64,000 bases of DNA from Adiantum capillus-veneris (GCA_014529385.2 CM043958.1:85793525-85857524); one strand, 5' to 3'; positions 43,005 through 56,114 are shown, counted from the first letter of the stretch. Numbers and translations: made by a program. Notes: generated by a model from the sequence alone, not told the origin.

Positions 43005-46000
43005 CTACCCAGTATCCTTCCACTGAACCCGCTTTCGTTTACCCTTTGGCTTGGATGGCGTCTGAGAAGTCCCAGTGCCAGCATTCTCCTTCTGAATGAG
43101 TCTGTAAATGGCCTTCTGCTCAAGCTGATCCCGCCTTTCTGTGGTCATCTCCATTTCATAAGGCATGAGAGGATGATAGGTTTTGGTGTCAGGATCATAG
43201 AGCGTGCGTCTGCCTTTGGTGATCCGAGTTCTTGCCAGTTTGTGACAATGCAAGGCTGTATGGATCCATCCTTCTGCGAGAGGCTGATTGGTTTTGATCT
43301 GAGCTTCAAAAACAATCTTAGCCATCTCTCTATACTGTGGTCCTAGGCCTGGTTTAGCCGTAATGTCCTTTTCAGGCAGTTTAGAGGACTCAAAAGTGAG
43401 TTGCAGCAGTTGGTTGGTGATCTTAGTGAGGCCTCTGATATGAATTTTCCACTAGCCCATACACAGTTTGATCCTCTGCACCTCCTCTTTTAGCTCCTGG
43501 AGATCATTTAGTTGGAGAGCGTCGTTGAACAGTGTTTGCCAAGTTTTCCATTCCACAGTCGATCGCTCATACCAATCGTGAAGATCATCAGTAATCTTGA
43601 AATATGTGAGCCGATCGACTGGTTCTAGATGTTGAGGATAAAGTGCTGGAAAAAATCTTGGCAACTCTGCCTCTCTTGCTGGTAAAGCATACAAGAGAAG
43701 TGGGGAATCATGCACAAATTCTAAGAAGTTAAGGACAGCCTGGTTCTCTTGCTGCATCATTTTTCTGGTTACTTTGACCAGCTGAAATAGTCACCGGAGA
43801 GCAGTTTCCTGTTCTCCCACTTACATTCGAGTTTGAGGTCCCTTGTTGGTGGCAGTCTGGTCTTCAAGAATGGTCCACACCCTTTGATCCATAACTCCCT
43901 AGCAATCTGCATTTGCACTAAGACCTCTTTCAATTGATTCCTGACATCCTTCATGCATCTATATGTTGGCTTGTTTCCCAGTAAAAGCTCTAATTCCATA
44001 GCCAGAGAGCAACAATCTATAATAGACTGCCGTTGCCAATGTGGATTGTTTACTCTCTCTTCAGTAGTTAGTATCCATTCAGGCACCATTTCTAACAACT
44101 GTATTGTACTGGGATGCGCAGGTAATTGGCAGGCCTCTTGATCATGGAAAGCAGCTGATTTCCAATGCTCAACCATTCCCCTGGCTCCGACATACAGTCA
44201 CTGAAAGCATTCCAGATCAGAGATAAGATCATCATCCTCCAGATACCGCCTGGTTATAGGAGCCTACTGATGTCTCAATCTCTTGTTTAGCATGATGAGC
44301 TGTAATGAATGTTGCTCCTCACCTGCTGGTCCCTCAGTCACAGCTTTGCCTTTCCCTTTAACATCCCTGTTGTGTTGTGACTATTGTGCCGGTGGATTCC
44401 CAGTGTTGCTGGGTTGTTGCTCTTCTAGCTGCTGATTGCTCGACCACTGTCCTTCATGTTGGTCTGGTTGGTCTGCCTGTGTGATTGATTTCCTCCAGTT
44501 GGCCCTGTACCACCAGTACCAGGTCCTGGAGGTGGAGATGGAGGAGAGGCATCATCATCATCATCATTATGCCCTTTGTCTGGTTCATCCTCCTCCTTCT
44601 CTGCTTCTTCTTCCTTATCCTCATCTTCTTCAATGGTAGTCTGCTGTTCAATGTAATCAAGGATAGCTTGATTTGTCAGAGCACTGTTATATTCAGTAAC
44701 TTTATCCTGCAAATCACTCTACATCGTCTCCATAAGAGACTTCAAGTTATCCATGTCAAAAAAAGCATGGCCTGTTGGATTCAAGATCTCAGCCAGATTA
44801 TTATAGATATATCATTCTCTTAATGTGGTCTTCAGAGCATTGTGGCGGATCAGTAAAGAGTTGAACTCAACTCACTTCATTCTCAGCATGGTTTTGAACC
44901 TATCAGCATCTTGTTGTGCTTCAGCCTTTTCTTTCCGCATGGTCTGCATCTCAGACTCTACCTTGGCTAGCTTACTTTGTAACTATGCTGAATGGTCCTA
45001 TCTGAGTGAGCCTCAAGGAGAGTGTGGCGCAAGTTTTGGGTTGCTCTCCCTTGCTCCATCTTTTCAAACTGCTCCTCAGCCTCCCTCAATTCAGTTTTTA
45101 CCTTAATTAGTTCATCTTCTGACCCTGTAGCATCCAGCATTTGTCCCATACAATTGGCAATAGTGTTCCATGATGACTGAATGAGTACTGAACAGCCATC
45201 ATTAACTGTTGCTAGGTCAGAATCAGTTGGCTCATTAACAGGAGCAATATAAGGTAATGCAACATAATCAGATTTCTGCAATAGGAGATGTCCCTTGAGT
45301 GGATGAGTTTGCAATTGTTGTAACCTGTCTTTCTTGGTCAAGTGGAGGGCTTCTTCATTGGATGGGATGGAGACTCGGCCAAGTGGATTTGGAGAAGCTG
45401 GGCCTTTGTCCTTATCAACCTGGTCTGCTGATTGCTCAGGACTAGCCTTTTCTATCTGATCTTGGCCAGTACTGGTGGTTACTGAAATCTGACCTGCTGA
45501 CTGGTTGATTCCACCAGTGGTTTGGTCAGTCTGTTGTTTAGTCTGGCTAACTGGAGTCCTTTCAGTAGACACTGTTTTGACTTGAATTTCCAGCTGCTTC
45601 AGGAGAGCACTGCTCTTAGTCAGTGTCGTCCTTGGCTTCTTTGAACTGCAAGGTTCATCTTGTTTAGCCTTCCTTTTCAGTCCAATAGAAGTTGACTGAC
45701 TTTCTGGCTCTTCTTCATCCGATGACAAGTCGATATTTTTGGATAGTGGAAATGGCTTCTGACTCCAAGCCATTCTCACCTGATCATGGGTGTCTGGAGC
45801 AGTTGCCCAGTACAGAAACTGCCAAACATACCAAGCCTTGAATACACTTTGAGATTTTGGCTTGGCAGTTTGCTGAAGCACATTGTGCGACAATATTTGG
45901 CAGAGGCTGATAGAGACTTTGGAATCCAGTCTTTTTGCTAAAAGCATGGCAAAAAGTTTCTCTGACACATATGTCGGGTTATTCTTCACACTCACAGCTT

Positions 46001-46500
46001 CAACCACAAATCAATAGGCAGCAGGAGCTTCTGGTTCTGCAACCAGAATCCCTTGCGCATAGGCTTTCCTTTTCCTCTTAGCAGCATCATCCTCCTTCAA
46101 AGCTGCACTGACCTGCTCTGCAGTTTCCACAGACGGCTTGGGCCCGTTTGGCATACGGAATGCAAAAGTAATTCTTTCTGGTGTGACAGACACCTTCTGG
46201 CCATAAATCACAGCATTGCCATCTTCAGCATTGAGAGAGTCCAAGACTTGCCTTATTATGGCTGTGTCAAACTCAATCCTTGTGGCTTGCAGAACCACAT
46301 GTAAGTCCCACAGTTGGAGTAGAGCCTTAGCTTGCTCAATAAACACATAGCACTGAATTTTGATATGCGGGATGAGTGGAAGAGTTGCCTTTGTAGCAGT
46401 AATAAGAGCTTGGGTTTCGTTGATAGTGTCCTGTATCTTTTCTGACAGTTTCCTCCTACCCATGCACTGTGAAGATGATGAAGCAGGGGGGGGGGGGGGG
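43005..46500 (-). pseudogene. long unrecognised ORF attached to the Athila/Tat-like 3' LTR
   Basis: Minus-strand frames follow one another from 46500 to 43005 and read like one protein of about 1,100 residues. The first part (46500-44967) is a single frame broken only by a TGA at 46011-46013. It has an N-terminal globular region (MGRRKLSEKIQDTINETQAL, then VIYGQKVSVTPERITFAFRM, then KLFAMLLAKRLDSKVSISLC), a basic KKPR patch and a Thr/Gln/Ser-rich linker. A coiled coil follows (KLAKVESEMQTMRKEKAEAQ, near 44900), then an acidic Asp/Glu run and a Pro-Gly tract (44425-44712). The C-terminal parts are 43769-44176 and 43005-43760, ending in basic KPKGKRKRVQW. I see no gag, protease, RT, integrase, transmembrane or zinc motif. 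Athila/Tat elements often carry extra ORFs of unknown function; this may be one. The function is unknown. Confidence 0.6.
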
Positions 46501-46503
46501 GGG
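46486..46503. repeat. homopolymer run of 18 G
   Basis: Uninterrupted G, immediately upstream of the unknown ORF's first credible Met on the minus strand, where it would encode poly-Pro. Confidence 0.95.
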
Positions 46504-46655
46504 ATATTTGTATATATTATGGGGCATAAAAGACCCATCAAAGGCATGTGTTGACATGCATGTATAAAAGCACAGAGTACATTAAATAAATAATGTATAT
46601 GGCACTTATACAGCATGATGTGCATCAAGGCATGGCACATGTTTAAAAGAAACAT

Positions 46656-48340
46656 TTTCTTTTATAGTAGGTATCCTAGAAGTGGTACCTTAAACATAAA
46701 GATGGTCATTTTTTTGCAATTGGCATGGACTATGGTCAAGAGGACTCGACACAAATTTTCGAGGAAGCTCTTCCCACCATAAGAAGAAGGCCAATTTTTA
46801 AAAATTGGCCTTCATTAACAAAATGTATATGGCATGAAGGTGTTAGCACCCTTGAAATCAATAGATAGGTACCATAAAGATGGTACGTAAAAAAATGAAG
46901 GATAGTTCTTGAAATTGGCAACGACTATGGTCGAGAGGACTCAACACTCATTTTTAAGGGCGAGGGAAGATACGTCCACTTGAATAAGTAGGCACTTGAA
47001 GTGCAAAGTATGTTAGCATTAAAGAATGTTAGCATACAAATATAAGGTTAGCTATAACTAGTTATATAGAGTATGGGAAGCAAGACAAGGTGTCAACAAA
47101 GTGAACTTGAATGAAGTTGTATAGTATGGGATGCATGGTTTCATATGAGAGAACTTTGTATACATTTTTGTGCTTAGCTTCCACCAGAGAGGTAAAGGTT
47201 AGGTTTAAGAGGTTGTTACCCGTGACAAGAAGTATGATGACATATAAGTATTTAAGGAAGGAAGAAAGTATACAGATAACAATAAGTTATCTTCAAGAAA
47301 ATATGAGTGTAAAAACTCATAGTTGAGAGAATGGAAACAATCAACTAAGTGCTCAATGTAGGTCTCAAAGGATAAGGAACAACATGTTCATTCTACCGAT
47401 TAGTGACATGGAGACTTACATGGCCTATCCATCTATTTGTGAAGGGTTGATTCCCAACTAGAAACTGTGTACACACGTGTGGGAAAAGGAGGATTATTGG
47501 CTTGGAAACAAGTTAGTGCACAAATGGCCAAAGATGCCAAGTCAATAATCATGTTGAATATCGTGAGCAAACATTCTAAATCTCGGAGTTCTCACCTGGC
47601 CAACAATTTAAAGATCTCTAAAGATAGGCAGATGGAAATCACCTACGAGGGGACATCATATTGTCCAACCAAGTAGTATGGGATGCTTGGTCTATGTATT
47701 TTAGGCACTAAAATGCCAGAAGTAATTGTTTTTAGTAAAAACCTAAGAGGTTAAGGGTTGCCATGAATATGTGAGAGGAGTTAAGGGTTTCCATGAAGAT
47801 TTGAGAGGAGTTTACACCAGTAAACTCTCAAGGTAACAAGGAGTTTTCAATGAGAGAACTCACTTGAAGAAACAATAGGAGTTTGCATAAACTCATTAGG
47901 TAATAAGTAGTTCTTAAAGAGATAACTCTTAAACAAAAGAAGGATAACGGAGTTCAAAGTTGAACTCAAGCAAGGAGAGTTTTTAACCTTATGGTTTTTT
48001 CTCCTTAGAGGTCCAAGGATGTTTATGAGAACGTAAACTTTTCTTCACAGGGAGGCAATGTCACGTCATCTATAGCATTGAAGCCATGGATCAAACATGG
48101 CACGCGCAGATAGTGTGACTACTGCACACTGCTCATGCATAGCTTGGGGGTGGAGTCCACTCACGGTTTGAGGAGGGCTAGGATGGCCATAGGGTGCGTA
48201 GCCTAGGACACCATGAGGATGGATCATGTCCAAACAAGTGTGAATGTCCAGGGCCTAGTCTATTATTAAAGGGACTCCTATGGTTGGGTGGAAAAACATT
48301 AGCAGTGCTCCTACACTAGGGAGCTGACTCTACAGATCTA
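46656..48340. other. non-coding stretch with dispersed short repeats
   Basis: No gene supported. Two related segments near 46684-46790 and 46868-46965 share aaagatggt, gactatggtc and gaggactc motifs. Around 48050 cacagggaggcaatgtcacg resembles a gypsy polypurine tract plus LTR start. Confidence 0.35.
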
Positions 48341-48344
48341 CAAG

Positions 48345-49060
48345 AGAGAGAGGAATACAATGCCTAGGATCCCACTTACATTTCATGAACCAAAAGGGAA
48401 TGAAGACTAGCACATTTTGGTTACTTACCTTGTTGAATTTCAATGATTTTTATGTATGTGAGCATTGCATTTATGGAAAACAAACAAATATTGTACACTT
48501 GCGATTGGGTAGAAAGCATCTTATACCGCTAGAACTTGTACATAACAACGTGTGTGGTCTCATGCCAACCAAGCCTCTTTGGGTGGGGGTAGCTATTTTG
48601 TGACATTCATAGATGACTCTAGGGGAAGCTGTGGCTATATCCTTTGAAACATAAGGATGATGTCTTCTCTACATTTCAAAAGTTTCTTGCATTAGAATCT
48701 TAAGAGCTTAAGGACGGATAATATGTCCCCAAGGTTTTTGCAAAGTTCTATCCTAGAAGAGGGATTTGATGACAGTTTACTGCATCTTACACACGTACCC
48801 AAAAAAGAGTACTTGAACGGCTAAATCGTACGATCCAAGAAAGGGTCAAGCTATGCTTTCTATGGCAAACTTGACTCAAAGCTTTTGGTCCAAGCTATTT
48901 TGACAGTGATTCATAGTGTAAAAAAATTACCTAGTACACCATTGAATACAAGATTCCAGAGGAGTTGTAGTCAAGCAAGAAACCACACTATGATTATTTA
49001 CATGTTTTTGGTTGCAAGGCATATGCATTGTAAAACCCCTTAGCTGTGAATTTTTCACCA
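48345..49060 (+). pseudogene. decayed copia integrase fragment
   Basis: With stops and frameshifts the plus strand reads FYVCEHCIYGKQTNIVHLRL, LELVHNNVCGLMPTKP, a decayed core, then RVLERLNRTIQERVKL and a final YLHVFGCKAYAL. These are the same integrase landmarks as in Copia-A (CEHCLYGKQT, VHSDLCGPMP, AERMNRTIQEKV, FGCEAYTH). The first catalytic Asp is Asn here. Confidence 0.8.
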
Positions 49061-50880
49061 ATGAAAAGGGACCCTTTTCCTATTCAATCTAAAATATATA
49101 TAAGATCTTTTTTTCAACACGCTTATGTATGTGAAAATATTAAAAAATATAGAAAAAAACTAATCCCTACTGCTGACTCCACATGATCGGAATCTTTTTA
49201 TTATAGTGAACCTTGTTATTTTGGACCTTGTGGCTTTTGGCTATCCATTCCTTCAAAAGCCTCCTTGGATACTTGGGATTTGTGAGAGGACGGCCCAAAA
49301 TTCACACTTTTTCTTAGTCTCCTCCTGAAGTATTGCACACATGGTATGTTTGATGGTGGAACTCTATCTTCTTGGCCAAGTGCGGCATAGGCCACTCGAG
49401 GTAGAGCCAAAGTACCACCGAGGAATCATCTCTTCTTGCTCTTTGCTTTAGCCCTACCGGTAAGCATAATAATATGGACTACCATTGAAGATTATGATAG
49501 AGGGTCATTTCCATATCAAATGTAAGAGCTTTCTAGTGAAAGTGTGACGCGGTGTGTTCATTTGCTAGCTGAACTTCAGTGTTTATGGGGGTTTTATGCT
49601 TGGTTTGTGAAACAGTACATATGCGATCTTTCGATGTAGGCTTTTTGGTGGTGTGCTCTTTAGAGGTAATCTATTATTGGTCAGGGCCATGAGTAGGTGG
49701 GTTAAGGTTTGGTTGATCGGTTGCAGCTTTAGAGCATCTTTGATCAAAGAGGGGTGATTGACACTTGGCGGGGATACCCTTGTAGGTCAGTGATAATTGT
49801 CTTTCCTTGAGCATCCAAGTTATGCAACAACTCATAAGCTCTTTTTGGGTCTAGTCCCCCATGGCTCTAGCTTGAAGTATTCCTCGATGTCAAATAGCTT
49901 CATAGCTTGTATGCTTTGGAATGTACTCCATACAATCACCATGTGGTAGAGGTGGGCACTTGGGTGACAACTTATTTGTTGATAGGTGTTTTGAAACACT
50001 CTTTTATAATGGTGGCATTATGCTTCTAGAGTTCCACTTTGCCAATCTAACACTTGGTAGTTAGCTGCTTATTGTAGAGCTTGTAGGGCTCCACACTCAA
50101 TTGCACCTTCTCCCCTTGGAATGCAGGCTTGGGTTGCTCAACCATTGGCATACCATTGGGTCCTTATTGCAAAGCCCCACTTCTAGCTTGCACATGTGGT
50201 TATTGTTAGGAGCGGTGCTAGCATCATCACATTTTTAAAAATTTCACCAAAACTTTATGGAGGGCGGTCTAACGAAACAAATATCATGGCCGAAACCAAT
50301 ATATAATTCCACCTCAAGGGGTGGGTACCTATTAAAAAAAACCCCAAACGGTATATCGCCATGGGTTCCCTATAATGCGGGGAACACATAGCCATGGTTG
50401 GATCTTAGTAAGAGGCCTTGTATGGCACGTGCAAATCATTAGATCGGTGGTAAAGATCAATGCCAAGTGCTCTAGACTTATTATGTCTCTTGCCAATGCC
50501 CAAGTGCCGGGATTGAAAACCCTACAATTGGGGTTTAGAAGCCTTCTCTTGTGCTTTTGAGCACCTCATATCATTTTTGGTAGCTCAGATTGTTTTTGGC
50601 AGCCACATCATTTTGTACACTTGACATATTATTTGCACTTTGGCCTACTAAAGCTACTGGTGTGCTTATCTAAGAGCTTGTTGAAATCTTAAGAGGAGGT
50701 CCCAAAAGTTGGTATCCTCATTTGCAAATTAGAACTTCAGCAATGCCTCAATGAACTTGCACACAAAGTACACATCTTGAGATTGTGTGTATATTGACGG
50801 GTTTGTAGGTATGCATCCAGGGGCTACCACCAATAGTGGTTGAGTCAGGTAGCTCATGTTGAGGTCAATATGTTTGTCAC
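49061..50880. other. non-coding intergenic DNA
   Basis: No gene supported. A 64-residue minus-strand frame (49216-49410) has a plausible protein-like composition but no motif I recognise. Confidence 0.35.
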
Positions 50881-50899
50881 CTTTGAGAAAGTCTTGCAT

Positions 50900-51440
50900 G
50901 AAAAAAAAGAGTTGTGTCACCCCAATCACACAACCCCACATACCCTTTGTGCCAACCAAAGTGTAGTAGAATGTTTCTCGCATGCATGTTGTCATGGGTA
51001 ACCCCATTCATGTGCAAAAATAAAAATTTCTATAGCAAGTCATTTATGGTTTGCTACATATAGTCTCTGACCAATATTATGGGACCGTCCACATCCCTAA
51101 GCCCTTGCTTTAGGGAACATTGTTCCCCTCTTTCTGTAGACTCTCCCACCAATGGTTGAGTGTGCCATTGTTCCAATACTTGAAGATCAAAATAGGCAAC
51201 TCCGCAAATAATTCCACTGTGTGTAAAAAAAGAACAACAGCATCATGGAGGACTACATCGTCAATGTCCTCCCATCACTAACTTTCATCAACTTGCCTGC
51301 ATAGAACTTATCTATTCACTTATCTTCATTGATCTTTGACCTTGACCACATGTTTAAAGGGGCACTCCCCAATGTTTTCAACCTCTATTAACTCAATGAG
51401 TGTACGTCGTAGTATGTATAGCATTCTTGCGCCAAGATGA
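50900..51440 (-). pseudogene. protein-kinase-like catalytic-loop fragment
   Basis: From about 51130 to 50905 one minus-strand frame reads GLRDVDGPIILVRDYM, a stop, QTINDLL, a stop, KFLFLHMNGVTHDNMHARN, ILLHFGWHKGYVGLCDWGD. The pattern H-D-N-M-H-A-R-N-ILL followed some 15 residues later by GLCDWG matches the catalytic loop (HxDxxxxN) and metal-binding loop (DFG, here DWG) of protein-kinase-like folds. Upstream, in a shifted frame, ILIFKYWNNGTLNHWWESLQ could be the N-lobe/hinge region. Two stops and at least one frameshift make it a pseudogene. I do not know the family. Confidence 0.5.
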
Positions 51441-53508
51441 CCAATATTCAGCGCTTGGGGGGCAATGGCCTGCGGATTGGCTTCAACCTATGTAGCAAAG
51501 TCATGACCTTTAGTTGGACTAGCAACACCTTCTGTTTTTCAAGGAAACTTTCCCTAGCTCTTCATGTTATATTATAAGAGCCCCACAAGTTTCATGTCAT
51601 TCCCATAAATCTTGGTAAGCCCCTGACCATTGGCTCAAGGGATTTTGCAACTTGGCACTTGGCAAAGAATCATGTAGCACTCAAAGGTAAATTGGCCTTC
51701 CTTGAGGACTTCATTACCTCCTGAAGCCTTAGATAACTTGGCACAACAATGGGTTTGTATGTTTCTTGGCACATGTCATCGACCATTTTTTTGTATGCCA
51801 TTTGTTCAGCAACAAAGGAGCTATGAATTAATTCCTCTCAAGCCCAATATAGGCTCAGGCATACACACTCTTCATGCTCCACTTTTTTCACCTTGCTAGT
51901 GCCACCCATGATGTGGGTATAGCCCAAACGCATCAGACTTTAATCAACAAATAAGATATCCCAAATGTTAGGCCTCAAACATTCAACGAGATATACAATA
52001 TATGCAGATTTAGGTACAAAACCATATCATGTATGCACATTTTTTATTAGCATTTTTAAACAAAAATGATAAAGCAAAAACTCCCTCAAAAAATGGCTGA
52101 GATCATTTTGTGCACATTCAATTTTTTATTTTTTCTTTTGCACTTGTAGCCATTCTAACAAATTTTTGGCCCAAATAACTTGCCTTGGTCCTTGGCACCA
52201 TGTGAGACTTTTCAAAACCTAATTTTGATTCGTACATCTCCAAATATGCTGTACATCACAACATAGAACCTAATCGTTTGCTTTTATTAAATGAGATGGC
52301 ATTGTGTCAATGGTCTTTTTGTGGCCATCAATTAAGGTGGGTATGATTTTGGATTGAGTTTTATTCGTGCAAATCCGGTCCACTTATATTACTAAAGGAT
52401 TGATTTAAAAAGAGGATGTTGATATGTTCTACAATGAGTTTAACAATGTGAACATTATCCATTGCTGAAAAATAATATGGCAAGAGTTCTTTGATGAACA
52501 TGACCATCAAGGTTGTTGGTCAACGGGTCTGCCGATCGCCATGGGGTCGTGAATATTATGGAGAATGGTCAATAAATGACCATTCCCTACCCCTTTCAAC
52601 ACCAAAATAATAAGTCTCATGTTCTCAAAACAACATAAGAACCACATTATATCTGCAATTGGATTGTTCAAAAGAAAAAAATGTTTGGCTACATGTCCAA
52701 TGTTCTCACTTAGGCTACACCAAATACACATCCAATGTTCTCACAATAGCCTAAACGGCCTTATATCATATCCGCACTAAAGTACTTTGATTTTTATTGG
52801 TAAGCCTAAGATAGTTTTGAGAAACGAGGGCAGAAGATTGAGGACACTGGTAAGCTACACATGGTATTGTAGCTATGTGTCCTTAATCATGGTATATGCT
52901 TGGGTCTTGGGTCGTGGTGGGGAGTGGTGTGGGCACTTATTTGTTCTTTTCTTTTGGGGAAGGGGGTTTGAAATTGTGTCTCATTCTTGACTCGGGAGGG
53001 TAATTGCAAAAATTTCATAGAAGGGAAATTAGTGAGCTTGGGGGACACTATCCTGACGATGGCACTCTAACAGTGAAGGGGCTAGGAATCAATCTCATCA
53101 AAAAATTTAGTTTCAACTTGTGAGAAATACACAACACTTAAAATTCTTATGATTTTTGTGTCAAGAATTGAGGAAATTATTGGGTTTCTTTGAGACAAGC
53201 TCGAAATATAGCTAGGATTTTGGAATTTTAGTCCATGAAAAATACAATAAAACGTTTTTGGGCGAACATGGGAGTGAACGGTGTCACATTCATTATTTGC
53301 AGAGGGTAGCAAGCTCCCTCTCAGGGTGATGAGGATAGGGGCCGTGGCTAGGAGGTGGCAAGAAGGACAAGAAGTAGATGGACGGTTTGTGCTCTTAGTC
53401 TTAGATGTCCTTGTTTAAGGATAAACTCTAGCAAATCATATAGGAACAATGGTAACTCTTAATCCTAAATTGAAAGAAATCTCTACTCTATAGTGACATC
53501 TATGTTGA

Positions 53509-53510
<2 letters not shown>
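51441..53510. other. non-coding intergenic DNA
   Basis: No supported gene. The first few hundred bases may hold further decayed parts of the kinase-like sequence (LIELIEVENIGECPFKHVVK on the minus strand near 51340-51400). Confidence 0.35.

Positions 53511-53511
<1 letters not shown>

Positions 53512-53558
<47 letters not shown>
53512..53558. repeat. (TA)n microsatellite
   Basis: About 23 TA units. Confidence 0.95.
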
Positions 53559-53563
<5 letters not shown>

Positions 53564-54089
53564 TGGCTCACATAGTATAGACCACATAGTATAGATAGTA
53601 GCCAACTTTAGAGAGTCCTTTAGATAGGGGAAAGTTATATGCATACACACCCTTCACCATCACATTAAATAAAATGTATATCTTAGAAGCACCTCCAACA
53701 TAGAAGGTGCTTCAAAGACCCTCTACACTACATCTTGTAAGGCCTATGTGTAGGATCATATATACTTGTTGTCACATAGTGTCATGTGATAAGTGAGCCT
53801 TTTTTGTGCCTACATAGGGAACATTTTCGAAAAAATGATTTCGATTCACATGGTCATTTTGCATTGCAAGACGTATATGATAATCTTTTGGACTTTTGGC
53901 CCTTGTTGCGCCCCTTGTCCCCTCATCTTGAGTAGTGTATTTTTTACGTAGGTTACCCAAAATTTGCCACTCTATGTTTACTCACGTGTTTTGCTCACTC
54001 TATGTATACTCACTTGTTTCCTCCCCTTTTTTGTGTTACATTTGCACAAGGATTACAAAACTGTGTATAGAGGCTTGTATGGTACACGT

Positions 54090-54136
<47 letters not shown>

Positions 54137-54162
54137 ACGTGCATGCGTGTGTGTGTGTGTGC

Positions 54163-54256
<94 letters not shown>
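54090..54256. repeat. compound (GT)n(GA)n microsatellite
   Basis: About 125 bases of GT with a few GC or CA interruptions, passing directly into about 20 GA units. It produces false ORFs on both strands. Confidence 0.97.
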
Positions 54257-54260
<4 letters not shown>

Positions 54261-54497
54261 TGGATAAGAAGAAGAAACCCAAGACACCTTAAAGGTCTAA
54301 CCAATAATGCTCTTGTAGTGCATCATGATGGAGAACAGGAACATCCATGACACCAAGTGACACAAGGCATTAAAGGGGGCAGGGAGAGAGGGGGTGGGGA
54401 TTGTCGGTTTAGAAGTCCACGCCTGAAGGCCGAGGCATGTTAAACCCGAACAATACAAAAATTGAGGCAAAATTAAACTCTGCCAGCGCGAAATATG

Positions 54498-54516
54498 CCC
54501 CCCCCCCCCCCCCCCC
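54498..54516. repeat. homopolymer run of 19 C
   Basis: Uninterrupted, adjoining the tRNA-like head. Confidence 0.95.
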
Positions 54517-54590
54517 GTCAACTGGATTTGAACCCAAGACCTCCAGACTGAGATGCATGGGCTAACCATCTCACCCGTGTGCAGAATGTA
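54517..54590 (-). mobile_element. tRNA-derived SINE head
   Basis: On the minus strand the sequence has a tRNA-like D-arm (gggtgagatggttagccc, an A-box-like promoter) and a perfect B box (ggttcaaatcc) at tRNA spacing, with a T-arm fold. An acceptor stem does not close well, so it is not a functional tRNA gene. It is followed on the same strand by 19 G and about 100 bp that could be the SINE body. Pol III promoter boxes inside a tRNA-like head define this class. Confidence 0.5.
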
Positions 54591-56113
54591 ATCGTGGTTG
54601 TTTTTATAAGCTTTTATTATAAAAACACAGGCATTGTCCATGTTTAATTCTTCATCGGGTTTAGTTTTTAATTTGACTTTAACGATTGTGATCTTCCCGG
54701 CCTTTGTGCGTGGACTTCCCGTCCATTGATCCCCTTTACACCCCCTTTAATGCTTTGTGTTACTTAGTCATGAGGAAGGAACATCACTACAATGCTAAGT
54801 CATTGTTTAGAAAGTTTTACAACGGTGTCATGATGATAGATTGCAAAGAGCGTTCCTTGAGGAGGCTATGTAAAGGAAAGACAAGGTTAAGTGAAGCAAG
54901 TTATGCAATAAAAAGTGGACTAGAGCATAGGAGACCCTGGATTTGGAGAGTTAAAGAGATATTTTCAAAATTCCATTACTCATTGGTCTCCTTGGCTTTC
55001 CAAAGCGGGAAGCACCCTTTTGAACCCATTTTGGAGATAAATTGATAGAAAAATCAATAATAAAGGTCTCAGCCGACTGGCCCACTTTTGGGATAGCAAC
55101 AGCCAATGACTTTTCTCTCTCCCCCCCCTACCCCCGCCCCCCACCGAGCCATATTAACTAGTATTAACGACAAAGGCTATTAGAAACCTTATAACCCAAA
55201 GTTGGAGTGTGAACCAAAAACCTCATGTTGGAGACTACTTAACCTCCACTCTAATTCAAAGGGAAGCTTTCTATGTAGCACAAGGTTATGGGAAAAATCT
55301 AAAACCCTTGGTTATGGAGTAAACTTAAAACCCACACTCAATGCCATAGTGAAGTAATCATAGAAGTGTTAAGTCTCGCTTAAGGCGCCGATTGGTGGGG
55401 TATGCCCAACTCGTGCTTGACTATGAGGCTTGCATAAGTTAGATGCACCCAAGGTCTCTCAACGCCTTGAGGTTTTGGGGTCTAAATGGCTAGATCAAGT
55501 TTTAGAAGAGGTTAAATGCGCATGTGCAAGAACAATATTGGGATGGGCAACTTCTCAAGGTGTTGCCATGAGAACCATGTTTGGGTTAGCTTGTGACCTA
55601 TAAGTGGTGCTTAACTATAAGGCTTACATAAATTGGCTACATTGAAGCTTCCTAGCACGTGAAAGCTTTGGAATCTAGATGGCTGGACAAAATTGTGCAA
55701 GAACAGAATTGGGATGGACTACCTCTAACCCTTATGAGCCGTATTAGGCACATTGAGAAAAACTTGTCGAACAAAACTCGTCCCTACCTCGAAGTTTTAG
55801 ACCCTAAGTTGTAGAAGAGGTTCCTAGTAACAATACACAACTCAATGTTTATTATCAGAAGGGCGTATGTTCACTCAGAGAAACAGCAAAGATTGATTGA
55901 ACATAACTCAAGTTTCGAAAGTCGGGCTAGTAATACTCCCAAAGGTAGCTCTCAATGCATACAGAATATCTGTGTTGCAATTCCTTGATTTCCTTGCATG
56001 TGCAAAGGTCTACGATTATTGAATGTCAATAAATTCATTGCCACTCGAATTATTTTTAATTTGAACCACACCAAATTGCAAGTGCTTTCTTTTTTTGGGG
56101 GGCAAGGGGGCGG

Positions 56114-56114
<1 letters not shown>

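Noticed and set aside
54010-54350. Several ORFs of 83-128 residues on both strands
   Set aside because: They are translations of the GT/GA microsatellite (Cys-Val, His-Thr, Ser-Leu and Glu-Arg repeats).
54517-54590. Functional tRNA gene on the minus strand
   Set aside because: B box is perfect but the acceptor stem and anticodon arm do not fold properly; a SINE head fits better.
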